This document shows positions 45,103-54,672 of a DNA stretch of 64,000 nt, piece by piece. This DNA is from Paraburkholderia sp. HP33-1 (GTDB taxonomy: Bacteria > Pseudomonadota > Gammaproteobacteria > Burkholderiales > Burkholderiaceae): NCBI RefSeq assembly GCF_021390595.1, contig NZ_JAJEJR010000001.1:3414188-3478187 (forward strand), read 5' to 3'. Every line of letters begins with the position of its first letter. Position 1 is the stretch's first letter. The notes beneath the pieces were generated by a model. It saw only the letters and a list, made by a program, of their open reading frames with translations, ran no database searches and had not been told where the DNA came from. Made by a program: the position numbers and the translations under genes.

Positions 45103-46080
45103 TTACCGGGCCACTGCGGGCTCCGTGGCCGTGCCGTATACGTCGCGAGCCGCGTCCCGCAACGCTTCGAGCACGACCGCGGCCGCCGGAGACAACAGAT
45201 GCGACTGGCGCGTGATGATACCGAATGTATCCATCCTGCACGGTAAATCGATCGGTACGCGCTTCAATACGCCGTACTGTTGGTATTGACGCGCCACTTC
45301 GTCCGGGAGCACCGCCAACATATCGCTTTGCAGCAGCAGGCTCGAAATCGCAAGGAAGTTGTTCGTATTGACGACGTTTTGCGGCGGATTCAGGCCGATC
45401 TGCGAAAACATCATATCGAAGCGATGGCGCAGCACGCTGCCCGGCGGATGCAGCACCCAGCTCGCGTTGACGATGCCGCGCAGCGTCAAATCCGTTTCAT
45501 TTTCGAGTGGGTGGCCGGGGCGCGCGACCACGCACAAGGGTTCGTCGGCGAGCGGCTCGTAGCGCACGTCGGTCTTGAACTGGTTCTGACGCTCCAGGAC
45601 GCGGCCGATCATGATGTCGAGATCGCCTTCGGCGAGCCGCGGCAACATCACGTCGGAGGTCTCGACCTCGGTCCAGATCTGCAGCTGCGGATAGCGCTCC
45701 TTCACGCTCGCGATCGCGAGCGGCACCATCGTCGCGGCGGCCGCTGCGATCACGCCGATGCGCACCTGACCCGCGAGCCCCGCGCGCAACGCCGAGATTT
45801 CGTCGTGGGCCTGACTCAGGTTCGACAACACCATACGCGCGTGGCGGATCATCACCTCGCCGTACAGCGTCGCGTGCATGCCGTGCGGCGTGCGGTCAAA
45901 CAGGCTCACGCCGAGCATGTCCTCGAGTTCCTTCAGCAGACGCGACGCGGCCGGCTGCGTCATGCCGAGCACGTCGGCCGCGCGGCGCACGTTGCCCTCC
46001 TCCTCCATCGCGGCAAGCAGCAGCAACTGGCGCGTCTTTAGCCGCGCGCGCACGAACCAGTTCGAATAGCTACGCGTCAT
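45103..46080 (-). CDS. LysR-family regulator, GbpR-like (sugar uptake)
   Basis: 325 residues. Winged helix with RRAADVLGMTQPAASRLLKELE (about 31-52) and a full effector domain. Sequence and setting fit GbpR, which controls periplasmic sugar-binding proteins in Azospirillum and Agrobacterium. It is divergent from the aldehyde dehydrogenase and araFGH genes, so arabinose or galactose response is the likely role. Confidence 0.9.
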   Translation of the reverse strand: MTRSYSNWFVRARLKTRQLLLLAAMEEEGNVRRAADVLGMTQPAASRLLKELEDMLGVSLFDRTPHGMHATLYGEVMIRHARMVLSNLSQAHDEISALRAGLAGQVRIGVIAAAAATMVPLAIASVKERYPQLQIWTEVETSDVMLPRLAEGDLDIMIGRVLERQNQFKTDVRYEPLADEPLCVVARPGHPLENETDLTLRGIVNASWVLHPPGSVLRHRFDMMFSQIGLNPPQNVVNTNNFLAISSLLLQSDMLAVLPDEVARQYQQYGVLKRVPIDLPCRMDTFGIITRQSHLLSPAAAVVLEALRDAARDVYGTATEPAVAR

Positions 46081-46144
46081 TGCGTGGTCTCCGGGTTTTA
46101 CAAGCGATGTTTATACGTTGTTCCGCTGAAGCTTCCATGATGCC

Positions 46145-46162
46145 ATATCGAAACTGATATCG
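46145..46162. promoter_or_regulatory. Candidate GbpR-type operator
   Basis: ATATCG-AAACTG-ATATCG: a direct repeat of ATATCG that also contains the dyad ATATC/GATAT, 64 bp from the regulator start, in the 210-bp divergent interval. Fits a LysR-type site; untested. Confidence 0.4.
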
Positions 46163-46290
46163 GAGAGACCAAAAAAGGGATTGGAAAGTTATTGGGGCCG
46201 CTCATACCATTCGTGGACTTTGCGAACTTCCTTGAGATTTTTGATCAGGCGCCCGCGTCGCGCCGTACTTTTGTGCGCCCTTTTCCGCCG

Positions 46291-47739
46291 ATGAACCGCG
46301 ATCTGCTCGTTCCGCTCATTGCCAGTCCATTTCGCCACTACATCAACGGCGGATGGGAGACCGGCGCGACCGCGGGCGTGTCGTTCAATCCGTCGGATCT
46401 CGACGAGCCGGTCGGCGAATACGTGCGCGCCGACGTGCGGCAGACCGATAGCGCGATCGAGGCCGCGCACGCGGCGTTTCGCGACTGGTCGCTCGCCTCC
46501 GCGCAGCGCCGCGCGGACGCGCTCGATGCGATCGGCAGCGAAATGCTCGCGCGCCGCGAGGAGCTTGGCAGGCTGCTCGCGCGTGAAGTCGGCACGGTGC
46601 TCGCCGAAGCGCTCGCCGAAGCGACGCGCGCGGGGCAACTGTTCAAGCTGTTTGCGGCCGAGGCGCTGCGCGCGTTCGCCGAGCCGCACGCGTCGGCGCG
46701 TGCCGGTGTCGACATCGACGTGACGCGCGAGCCGCTCGGGGTGGTCGGCATCATCGCGCCGTGGAGCGCGCCGCTCGCGATTGCCGCCGCGAAGATCGGC
46801 GCTGCGCTCGCGCACGGCAACTGCGTCGTCTACAAGCCGGCCGAATCGGCGCCGGCCTGCGCCGCGGCGCTGGCGTCGATCGTCAGTCGAGCGGGTTTGC
46901 CGGCCGGCGTGTTCAATCTCGTGATGGGCAGCGGGCGCAAGGTCGGCGCGCGCATCGTCGCGCATCCGCTCGTCGCGGCGATCAGCTTTACCGGCTCGAC
47001 CGACACCGGCACGCGCGTGCTGCAGGCCGCCGCCGCGCGCCAGGCGCGCGTGCAGCTGGAGATGGGCGGCAAGAATCCGTTCGTCGTGCTGGCCGACGCC
47101 GATCTCGACGGCGCAGTCGACGCGGCGCTCACCGGCGCCTTCAGCGCGGCGGGCCAGCGCAGCACGGCGGCCGCAAGGCTGATCGTCGAGCGCGCGGTGT
47201 TCGCGCCGTTCGTCGACGCGTTGCAGGCGAAGCTGGCGAGACTCAGCGTCGATCACGCGCTGAAGCACGGCACCGATATCGGCCCGCTCGCGAACACCGC
47301 GCAACTCGAACGCAATCTCGACTACGTGCGCATCGGCGAGCAGGAAGGCGCGCAGTTGCTGCGCGGCGGGCGAGCGCTCACGCGCGCGACGCGCGGCTAT
47401 TTCTTCGAGCCGGCGCTGTTCATCGGCGAACCGGAGCATCGCATCGCGCGCGAAGAGATTTTTGGCCCGCTCGCGGTCGTGCTGCGCGCGGACGATTACG
47501 AACACGCACTGCATCTCGCGAACGGCACCGCCTACGGACTGTGCGCCGGCATCTGCACGCGCTCGCTCGAACGCGCGCGGCATTTTCGCCGCCACGTGCA
47601 GAGCGGTCTCGTCACGATCAATCTGCCGACCACGGCCGTGGAACATCACGGACCTGGCGGCGGGCGCAAGGCGTCGGCTTACGGCGCCAGCGATGCCGCG
47701 TTCTGGACCGCCGTGAAAACGGCATACGTGGCGGGCTAG
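46291..47739 (+). CDS. Aldehyde dehydrogenase family protein with Ser in place of the catalytic Cys
   Basis: 482 residues from ATG 46291. Fold motifs are present: IIAPWSAPLAIAAAK, YKPAESAP, FTGSTDTG and the general base Glu257 in LEMGGKNPF. Exactly 34 residues on, where Cys is invariant (GQxCTA), the sequence reads AGQRSTAAARL with Ser291 (codon AGC). Activity as a normal dehydrogenase is therefore doubtful. By position, upstream of araFGH, it would be expected to oxidise a sugar-derived semialdehyde. A TTG upstream at 46192 gives a longer but unlikely form. Confidence 0.88.
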   Translation: MNRDLLVPLIASPFRHYINGGWETGATAGVSFNPSDLDEPVGEYVRADVRQTDSAIEAAHAAFRDWSLASAQRRADALDAIGSEMLARREELGRLLAREVGTVLAEALAEATRAGQLFKLFAAEALRAFAEPHASARAGVDIDVTREPLGVVGIIAPWSAPLAIAAAKIGAALAHGNCVVYKPAESAPACAAALASIVSRAGLPAGVFNLVMGSGRKVGARIVAHPLVAAISFTGSTDTGTRVLQAAAARQARVQLEMGGKNPFVVLADADLDGAVDAALTGAFSAAGQRSTAAARLIVERAVFAPFVDALQAKLARLSVDHALKHGTDIGPLANTAQLERNLDYVRIGEQEGAQLLRGGRALTRATRGYFFEPALFIGEPEHRIAREEIFGPLAVVLRADDYEHALHLANGTAYGLCAGICTRSLERARHFRRHVQSGLVTINLPTTAVEHHGPGGGRKASAYGASDAAFWTAVKTAYVAG

Positions 47740-47832
47740 ACCCGATGAGCCGAGCCACGGCTTTCGCCGCCCGCGTTACCCCGCTGCAACTACATGACAT
47801 CGATGCAGCTTTTTAGTCTGAGGAGACAAGAG

Positions 47833-48837
47833 ATGACCAGCAAGCTTCGCCGTTTGACCCTGACCGCAATGGCCGCCGCCGCCCTCGCCGCGCCGTTTGC
47901 CGCGCAACTGTCCGCGCGCGCCGACGAGCCGCTCAAGGTCGGCTTCCTCGTGAAAATGCCGGAACAGGCGTGGTTCATCAACGAACAGAAGGCCGCGACC
48001 GCGGTCGGCCAGAAGGACGGATTCTCGGTCGTCAACATCGGTACGCCCGACGGCGAAAAAGTGCTGGCCGCGATCGACAACCTCGGCGCGCAAGGCGCGA
48101 AGGGCTTCGTGATCTGCGCGCCCGACGTGCGCCTCGGACCGGCGATTCAGGCGCGCGCGAAGCGCTACAACATGAAGTTCGTGACCGTCGACGATCAGCT
48201 GGTCGATTCGACCGGCAAGCCGCTCGCCAACGTGCCGCACCTCGGCATGTCGGCGTTCAAGATCGGCAACCAGGTCGGCCAGGCGATCAGCGAAGAAATG
48301 AAGCGCCGCGGCTGGAAGCCTGAAGAAGTCGGCGCGCTGCGTATCACGGACTACGAATTGCCGACCGCGAAGCTGCGCACCGACGGCGCGACGCAGTCGC
48401 TGCTCGCCGGCGGCTTCAAGAAGGAAAACATCTTCGATGCGCCGCAGAAAACCACCGACGACGAAGGCGGCTTCAACGCGGTGTCGCCGGTGCTCGCGCA
48501 GCATCCGAACATCAAGAAGTGGGTGATCTTCGCGCTCAACGAGGAAAGCGTGCTCGGCGGCGTGCGCGCGACCGAGCAGCTGCATATTCCCGCCGCGGAC
48601 GTGATCGGCGTCGGCATCAACGGCGCGGGCGAGGCGTTCGCCGAGTTCCAGAAGAAGGAACCGACGGGCTTCTTCGGCACGATCGCCGTCAGCTCGACGA
48701 ACCACGGCAAAGAGAGCACGGAAAATCTCGTCGAATGGATCAAGGACGGCAAGCAGCCGCCCGCCGACACGCAGACCACCGGCAAGCTGATGGTGCGCGG
48801 CAACTGGCAGGACGTGCGCAAGGAACTGGGTATCTAA
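47833..48837 (+). CDS. araF: L-arabinose ABC transporter periplasmic binding protein
   Basis: 334 residues from ATG 47833 (AGGAGA upstream). Signal peptide ending in LSARA. The mature protein follows E. coli AraF closely: [74 protein letters not shown]. Type I sugar-binding fold. First gene of araFGH. Galactose may be bound too. Confidence 0.93.
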   Translation: MTSKLRRLTLTAMAAAALAAPFAAQLSARADEPLKVGFLVKMPEQAWFINEQKAATAVGQKDGFSVVNIGTPDGEKVLAAIDNLGAQGAKGFVICAPDVRLGPAIQARAKRYNMKFVTVDDQLVDSTGKPLANVPHLGMSAFKIGNQVGQAISEEMKRRGWKPEEVGALRITDYELPTAKLRTDGATQSLLAGGFKKENIFDAPQKTTDDEGGFNAVSPVLAQHPNIKKWVIFALNEESVLGGVRATEQLHIPAADVIGVGINGAGEAFAEFQKKEPTGFFGTIAVSSTNHGKESTENLVEWIKDGKQPPADTQTTGKLMVRGNWQDVRKELGI

Positions 48838-48931
48838 GCGGAGTTCCCGCAGCAGATGGCGGGCCGCATCGCGCGGCGCGTTCAGCGCGCGAGCGCGGCC
48901 CGCTCAGGTTCCATCCGTTCGAGGTTTTTCG

Positions 48932-50491
48932 ATGACGTCCTTATTCACCGGGTCGCATGCCAGCGGGGCCGCGCTCGCGCCCTCGCCTTCATTGACGCCC
49001 GCATCCGAGACCCCCTATCTCCGGCTCGACGGCATCACCGTGCGCTTTCCGGGCGTGCTCGCGCTCGATCAGGTTTCGCTCGAAGTGCGCCGCGGCGAGG
49101 TGCACGGCCTGATGGGCGAAAACGGCGCCGGCAAGTCCACTCTGTTGAAGGTGCTGTCCGGCGTCAATCATCCAGTTGCGGGCACGCTGTCGCTCGATGG
49201 CGTCGAGCAGCAGTTCGCGACGACCAAGGCGGCGATCGCCGCGGGCATCGCCATCATCTATCAGGAACTGCATCTGGTGCCGGAGCTGACCGTCGCCGAG
49301 AACCTGATGCTCGGCGCGCTGCCAAATCGGTTCGGTGTACTGGACGAAAAGGCACTGGTCGCACGCGCGATGCGCGAGCTCGAACGGCTTGGCGAGAAGC
49401 TCGATCCGTCGCAACAGGTCAAGCATCTGTCGATCGGTCAGCGGCAGATGATCGAAATCGGCAAGGCGCTGATGCGCGACGCGCGCGTGATCGCGTTCGA
49501 CGAACCGACCAGCTCGCTGTCGTCGCGCGAAACGACGCAACTGTTCCGCATCATCCGGGCACTGAAGGCCGAAGGCCGCGCGATCATCTATGTCACGCAC
49601 CGGATGGATGAAGTCTACGAGCTGTGCGATCGCGTCACCGTGTTTCGCGACGGCCGCCGCATTGAGACCTTCGAAGCCGGCGCGGGACTTGATCGCGACC
49701 GGCTGATCAGCTGCATGGTGGGCCGTTCGATCGCCGACGTGTACGGCTATCGCGCGCGCGAACTCGGCGAGGTGCAGCTTCAGGTCGATGGCGTGATGGG
49801 ACCGGGCCTGCGCGAGGCAGCCACGTTTTCGGCGCGCAAGGGCGAGATCGTCGGCTTTTTCGGGCTCGTCGGCGCGGGACGCTCCGAGCTGATGAAGCTG
49901 ATTTACGGCGCGGTCAAGCCGAGCGCCGGCGAGGTCGCGCTGAAGGGCAAGCGCGTGCAGTTCGCCACGCCGCGCGACGCGGTGCGCGCCGGTGTCGCGC
50001 TGTGTCCCGAGGATCGCAAGCAGGAAGGCATCGTGTCGATCGCGTCAGTCTCGGACAACCTGAACATCAGCTGCCGCCGCCACTTCAGCCGCTTCAACGT
50101 GCTCAACAACCGCAAGGAAGCGCAGACCACGCGCGAGTTCATCGGCAGGCTCGCGATCAAGACACGCAACGGCGACACGCCGATCGGCACGCTCTCCGGC
50201 GGCAATCAGCAGAAGGTGATCCTGTCGCGCTGGCTCGCGGAAGAGATCGATGTGTTCCTCATGGACGAGCCGACTCGTGGCATCGACGTCGGCGCGCGCA
50301 GCGAGATCTATGGGCTGCTGTATGGGCTCGCCGAGGCGGGCCGCACGGTCATCGTCGTGTCGAGCGATCTCGCCGAGGTGATCGGCGTGACCGATCGCGT
50401 GATCGTGATGAAGGAAGGCCGCATCGTCGGCGATCTGCCGAAGGCGCAGGCCACGCCCGATGCGTTGATCAAGCTGGCGTTGCCGCGTTGA
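48932..50491 (+). CDS. araG: Arabinose ABC transporter ATP-binding protein
   Basis: 519 residues with two ABC domains. First: Walker [10 protein letters not shown], signature [15 protein letters not shown], Walker [12 protein letters not shown]. Second: degenerate Walker [10 protein letters not shown], signature [15 protein letters not shown], Walker [13 protein letters not shown]. This asymmetry is normal for carbohydrate-uptake (CUT2) ATPases. Confidence 0.95.
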   Translation: MTSLFTGSHASGAALAPSPSLTPASETPYLRLDGITVRFPGVLALDQVSLEVRRGEVHGLMGENGAGKSTLLKVLSGVNHPVAGTLSLDGVEQQFATTKAAIAAGIAIIYQELHLVPELTVAENLMLGALPNRFGVLDEKALVARAMRELERLGEKLDPSQQVKHLSIGQRQMIEIGKALMRDARVIAFDEPTSSLSSRETTQLFRIIRALKAEGRAIIYVTHRMDEVYELCDRVTVFRDGRRIETFEAGAGLDRDRLISCMVGRSIADVYGYRARELGEVQLQVDGVMGPGLREAATFSARKGEIVGFFGLVGAGRSELMKLIYGAVKPSAGEVALKGKRVQFATPRDAVRAGVALCPEDRKQEGIVSIASVSDNLNISCRRHFSRFNVLNNRKEAQTTREFIGRLAIKTRNGDTPIGTLSGGNQQKVILSRWLAEEIDVFLMDEPTRGIDVGARSEIYGLLYGLAEAGRTVIVVSSDLAEVIGVTDRVIVMKEGRIVGDLPKAQATPDALIKLALPR

Positions 50492-50565
50492 TCGCCAACC
50501 GGGTCGCGCCACCCGAGCTCTTACCGAATACCGCAACGAAAACGGCATTGAATGGAACAGACATC

Positions 50566-51570
50566 ATGAACACACCTTCAACCGATTCCTCGACCCCCGC
50601 CGTCGCTTCCGCGGGCTTGACCGCCCGCGCCGCGCGCACCTGGGACCTGATCAACAAATCCGGCATCGTGATGGTGTTCATCATCCTGTTCGCGGTGCTG
50701 TCGTTCACGGTCCCCGACTTTCTGAGCACGCGCAATATCCAGGGCCTGCTGCTGTCGGTCACGCTGATCGGCTCGATCTCCGTCACGATGATGTTCGTGC
50801 TCGCGCTCGGCGAGGTCGACTTGTCGGTGGCGTCGATCGTCGCGTTTTCGGGCGTGGTCGCTTCCGTGCTGATCACCGCGACGCATAGCGTGTTCGTCGG
50901 CGTCGCGGCCGGTGTGCTCGCTGGCGGCGCAGTCGGGCTCGTCAACGGCACGCTGGTCGCGCGCTACAAGATCAACTCGCTGATCGTCACGCTCGCGATG
51001 ATGGAGGTCGTGCGCGGCCTCGCGTACATCACGTCGAACGGCGACGCGGTGATGATCTCCGAGGAGCGCTTCTTCGATCTCGGCGGCGGCGCGTTCCTCG
51101 GCATTTCATATCCGATCTGGAGCAACATCGTCGGCTTCGTGCTGTTCGGCTTCCTGCTAAAAAAGACCGTATTCGGCAAGAACGTTCTGGCCGTCGGCGG
51201 CAACAGTGAAGCGGCCGTGCTCGCGGGGCTGCCCGTCACGCGCATCAAGATCACCGTGTTCGTGCTGCAAGGCCTCGTGACCGGTTTCGCGGGCGTGATG
51301 CTCGCGTCGCGCATGAGCCTCGGCGATCCGAAGACGTCGGTCGGGCTGGAACTCGGTGTGATTTCCGCGTGTGTGCTCGGCGGCGTGTCGCTGACGGGTG
51401 GTGTCGCGACGATCTCCGGCGTGCTGGTCGGCGTGCTGATCATGGGCTCGGTGCAGGACGCCATGAGCCTCCTGAACGTGCCGACGTTCTACCAATACCT
51501 GATTCGCGGCGGCATCCTGCTGCTCGCGGTGCTGTTCGACCAGTTCCGCCGCAGCAAGCGCGTGCACTGA
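50566..51570 (+). CDS. araH: Arabinose ABC transporter permease
   Basis: 334 residues from ATG 50566. CUT2-type permease with 8-10 membrane segments; motifs LALGEVDLSVASIVAFSG, NGTLVARYKINSLIVTLAMM and GGNSEAAVLAGLPVTRIK. The long N-terminal polar stretch (MNTPSTDSSTPAVASAG) is usual in this genus. Ends the operon; a terminator follows. Confidence 0.95.
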   Translation: MNTPSTDSSTPAVASAGLTARAARTWDLINKSGIVMVFIILFAVLSFTVPDFLSTRNIQGLLLSVTLIGSISVTMMFVLALGEVDLSVASIVAFSGVVASVLITATHSVFVGVAAGVLAGGAVGLVNGTLVARYKINSLIVTLAMMEVVRGLAYITSNGDAVMISEERFFDLGGGAFLGISYPIWSNIVGFVLFGFLLKKTVFGKNVLAVGGNSEAAVLAGLPVTRIKITVFVLQGLVTGFAGVMLASRMSLGDPKTSVGLELGVISACVLGGVSLTGGVATISGVLVGVLIMGSVQDAMSLLNVPTFYQYLIRGGILLLAVLFDQFRRSKRVH

Positions 51571-51619
51571 CGCGCCGTTGCTCGCGGCCGGTTTCCTGCG
51601 CTTTGCGAGAAGGCGTACT

Positions 51620-51657
51620 GCCGACGCGGATCGAGAAAATCCGCATCGGCTTTTTTT
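51620..51657 (+). terminator. Terminator of araFGH
   Basis: GCCGACGCGGAT pairs with ATCCGCATCGGC around a short A-rich loop, followed by seven T, 50 bp past the araH stop. Confidence 0.9.
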
Positions 51658-51692
51658 ATCGCACGCGAAGCCGGGCCGGCATGAAGGGCAAT

Positions 51693-51727
51693 AAAAAAAC
51701 GGCTTGGCATTTGAATGGCCAAGCCGT
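51693..51727 (-). terminator. Terminator of the periplasmic protein gene at 51823
   Basis: On the minus strand ACGGCTTGGC pairs with GCCAAGCCGT and seven T follow. The plus-strand reading has only a short T-run. Confidence 0.8.
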
Positions 51728-51822
51728 CTTTCAGCTCACGCGTTCACGCTTGCGACTTTTCAAAGCCGCGCGGACACGCATGCGACCGCATTCCGGCTTT
51801 TGCCGGAATACCGGTGTTGTGC

Positions 51823-52161
51823 TTATTGCTTGATAAATCGGTCGTTCGCCCAGAGTCCTTCGGTGTCGCTATTGCCGGCATTCACGAACTCGACGTCGTG
51901 GCCAACTACGCGCACCACACGGAAACTTGAGTCGGTCGGCGTCGATACGCATTGGTATCCGGAGAAGAATTCCTGCATTTGCTGCTGTTCGCCGGCTTGC
52001 GCGTGGTGGTCGGCGGCATCGAGCTTGTCTTTCGATACGCAACCATACCCATTGGCCTTGAACTGGATCGTTTGCTGCGGCTTGATCACGACGTCTTGCG
52101 CCTGAACGCTAGCGGCAGCCAAACCCGCAATGGCGAAAACAACGGCAATTCGAGTTTTCAT
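51823..52161 (-). CDS. Small periplasmic protein, unknown function
   Basis: 112 residues. Signal peptide MKTRIAVVFAIAGLAAASVQA; mature part of about 91 residues with two cysteines (YGCVSKD, YQCVSTP), possibly a disulphide. AGGAAG before the ATG. Not recognised; it has its own terminator and stands alone. Confidence 0.7.
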   Translation of the reverse strand: MKTRIAVVFAIAGLAAASVQAQDVVIKPQQTIQFKANGYGCVSKDKLDAADHHAQAGEQQQMQEFFSGYQCVSTPTDSSFRVVRVVGHDVEFVNAGNSDTEGLWANDRFIKQ

Positions 52162-52655
52162 TTCTTCCTCCGGTGCGGGCCGAAAAAATACTCGGGTTAG
52201 CTATGTATTTAACTTTATCGATTGACCCACAACTTGCACTCTAGGAGAACCATGGAGAACGACAAGCACATCTTGTGTGCGGTTGCAACAGTGTCGAATT
52301 GTCGCACCCAGTGTCGCTGCTGATTAAGGCTTGACCAAACCCCTGATCGAACAGCAATGAAACGGATAAATAATAAATTGATCGTTCGCGCGCCTTTAAC
52401 TGGTAAAGCTTTGCGCGCGTATTCTCGTAAACGCGTAGGAGAAATTAAGAGAATTACTACTATTTAATCCGCCGCTTTGTGCGTCGCACACAAAGTCATT
52501 CAGCGGGCAAAGGCCGGCATGCGCAATAACGAGGCAGATGTAGAAGATAAACAGTGCCAGCCGCTGATCGAGCATCTTTCCGACGCGCCTGGCCGCCATG
52601 CGGATATAAGCGTTGCTCTACAATTGAAACGAATCTCCTGCGACTGGAGGCTATC
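52162..52655. other. Low-GC noncoding interval
   Basis: About 490 bp, distinctly AT-richer than the flanks (for instance 52360-52470). It must contain the promoter of the periplasmic protein (left) and of the small membrane protein (right). I see no supported gene and no clear repeat. Confidence 0.5.
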
Positions 52656-52835
52656 GTGAACGAGCACGTCATACTCGGGATTTTTCTGGTCGTTCCGCTG
52701 CTGATCGTTATGTTTCTTTTTTCCGACGAATTGTGGCAGGAGCACCGAGACCTGCACGAAGACCGGCCATTGCCAGCGCGACCCCGACGCATCGACTGGC
52801 GGCATCCGTTGCGCCGTTCGCGCGATCGGGTCTGA
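52656..52835 (+). CDS. Small single-span membrane protein
   Basis: 59 residues from a GTG start with a strong GGAGG six bases upstream. One N-terminal membrane helix (VILGIFLVVPLLIVMFLF, about 5-22), then a charged tail rich in E, R and P (WQEHRDLHEDRPLPARPRR). Not recognised. The ribosome-binding site and clean helix argue for a real gene. Confidence 0.55.
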   Translation: MNEHVILGIFLVVPLLIVMFLFSDELWQEHRDLHEDRPLPARPRRIDWRHPLRRSRDRV

Positions 52836-52857
52836 GATTGCGAAGCGGATCGCCCAA

Positions 52858-52886
52858 AGAAAAAAGCCTGCCACTGCGGGCAGGCT
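52858..52886 (-). terminator. Terminator downstream of the HIT gene
   Basis: On the minus strand AGCCTGCC pairs with GGCAGGCT around a 6-base loop and a T-run follows. It lies 148 bp past the HIT stop. Confidence 0.75.
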
Positions 52887-53033
52887 AAAAAGAGATCCAC
52901 ACTCAATGCCTTGAACACAAGGCAATAGCAGTCTAACGGCGCCGCGCCTATTCACGGTTGCAACGGCTTTTACAGTTGTTACCGAACGTGACCGCGATGC
53001 GATGCGCATCAGTGCGCCTCGCGTCGTGCTTCT

Positions 53034-53459
53034 TCAATGGGCGCGCCAGTGCGCGCGAATCCGTGTGGCGAGCGCCTCGAGCGTGTCCGTATCGGCGAGT
53101 TCGCGCGCATGCAGCTTCAGCGGTTGACCCTCCCAGCGCGGAATCACGTGGAAATGAACGTGCGGCACCGTCTGTCCCGCCGCCGCACCGTTGAACTGGC
53201 CGATGAACACCCCGTCCGGGCGCAGTGCCGCACGCACCGCGATCGCGAGTTTCTGCGCCATGCGCATCGACGCGACGAGCGCTGCATCCGACAGATCGAA
53301 AATTTCCGCCACCGCTTCTTTCGGCACGACGAGCAGATGGCCGTCGGCTTGCGGCATCAAGTCCATGAAAGCCAGAGCCTGGTCGTTTTCGGCCACCTTG
53401 ATGCACGGTAGTTCGCCGCGCAGGATTTTGGCGAACGGGTTGCTGTCGTTGTAGCTCAT
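53034..53459 (-). CDS. HIT-family nucleotide hydrolase
   Basis: 141 residues. Histidine triad HVHFHVIPRW, preceded by FIGQFNGAAAGQTVPH; N-terminal NPFAKILRGELPCIKV. Related to bacterial Hint-like purine nucleoside phosphoramidases. Single gene; substrate not defined. Confidence 0.93.
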   Translation of the reverse strand: MSYNDSNPFAKILRGELPCIKVAENDQALAFMDLMPQADGHLLVVPKEAVAEIFDLSDAALVASMRMAQKLAIAVRAALRPDGVFIGQFNGAAAGQTVPHVHFHVIPRWEGQPLKLHARELADTDTLEALATRIRAHWRAH

Positions 53460-53565
53460 CGCGTTTCCTTTACTCGTTTAGGCTGGGTTCGATTCACGGG
53501 TCGAGCGGGAGACTGTTTTTTTGCCCAGCTTCACACCGCAGGTTTCCTATTCTCCACCAGATTGC

Positions 53566-54501
53566 TCACGGCACGCGGGCGGCGCGCCGGATCGCTTGCG
53601 GCGGCTGGCCGAATGCGCGCAGAAACGCGCGCCGCATCCGCTCGGTGTCGATGAAGCCAGTGTCGGCCGCTACCGTTTCGATCGAATGACGGCCGGTTTC
53701 GAGCATCGTGCGTGCCGCTTCGACGCGCAGCGCCTCGATCGCGCGGGCCGGCGACTGGCGCGTCTCGTCGCGAAACGCCCGGCTGAACTGGCGCGGACTC
53801 AGATGCGCGACGTCGGCGAGCTGCTCGACGCTCAGCGCCTCGCGCAGATGGCTCTTCGCATACGACAGCGCGTTCTGGATCCGATCGGATTTCGGTTCGA
53901 GATCGAGCATTGCCGAGTACTGCGATTGTCCGCCCGTGCGCCGGTGATAGACGACGAGCTTCTTCGCGATCGCGCGCGACACCGCGACGCCGAGGTCGTT
54001 CTCGACAAGCGCGAGACACAGATCGATGCACGCGGTCATGCCGGCCGACGTCCACACCGAGCCGTCGACGATAAAGATGCGGTCCTCGTCGATCCGCGCG
54101 CGCGGAAAGCGCCGCTGAAGATCGCGCGCATGAGCCCAGTGCGTGGTCGCGTGGCGGCCGTCGAGAATGCCCGCTTCGGCGAGCACGAACGCGCCTGTGC
54201 AGATGCTCGCGGTGCGGCGCGAGACGGCGAGCGCGTCATTCAGAAACGCGAGCAGCCCGGGCGACGACGGCGCGATCTCCATCGCGCCGGTGACGATCAC
54301 CGTGTCATAGGCTGGATCGCCGAGCGGCCGCGTGGCGACTTCGACGCCCGACGAGCTGCGCACCATGCCGCCGTGCTCGGAGATCACGGTGACGTCGTAC
54401 GCAGGCACGTCGGTGCCCTGATTGGCAAGTTCGAAAATCGACACCGCGATCATGTCGAGGATCTGGAAGCCCGGAAACACCACCACGCCGATGCGTTTCA
54501 T
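53566..54501 (-). CDS. GlxA-type transcriptional regulator (DJ-1/PfpI plus AraC domains)
   Basis: 311 residues. N-terminal DJ-1/PfpI-like domain (IGVVVFPGFQILDMIAVSIFE) with the nucleophile-elbow-like cysteine in TASICTGAFVLAEAG, then an AraC helix-turn-helix pair (LSVEQLADVAHLSPRQFSRAFRDE and SIETVAADTGFIDTERMRRAF). Such proteins respond to quaternary amines or other small ligands. It is divergent from the SDR gene and may control it. Confidence 0.93.
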   Translation of the reverse strand: MKRIGVVVFPGFQILDMIAVSIFELANQGTDVPAYDVTVISEHGGMVRSSSGVEVATRPLGDPAYDTVIVTGAMEIAPSSPGLLAFLNDALAVSRRTASICTGAFVLAEAGILDGRHATTHWAHARDLQRRFPRARIDEDRIFIVDGSVWTSAGMTACIDLCLALVENDLGVAVSRAIAKKLVVYHRRTGGQSQYSAMLDLEPKSDRIQNALSYAKSHLREALSVEQLADVAHLSPRQFSRAFRDETRQSPARAIEALRVEAARTMLETGRHSIETVAADTGFIDTERMRRAFLRAFGQPPQAIRRAARVP

Positions 54502-54672
54502 TGCGATGTCCTGAAACGAGGGAAATATGACATTTGAGACAAAACGGTACGCGCCTACACTCAGCTCGTCAACACCGCCGCATCAGTGCGGGAGCGGGGC
54601 GGCGAGTTCACGGATGTTCCCATTCAACGGATAGGGCGGCCGCAATACGCGCAGCCCGCAAGGAGAGCTTCA

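Noticed and set aside
46189..47649. 486-codon frame antisense to the aldehyde dehydrogenase
   Set aside because: Shadow frame without motifs; the plus-strand gene is clear.
50002..50565. 5' extension of araH into araG
   Set aside because: The extension is Arg-rich out-of-frame araG sequence; ATG 50566 begins a family-like permease.
52396..52599. 67-codon minus-strand frame with a hydrophobic stretch
   Set aside because: No ribosome-binding site and it conflicts with the supported small gene at 52656; kept as noncoding.
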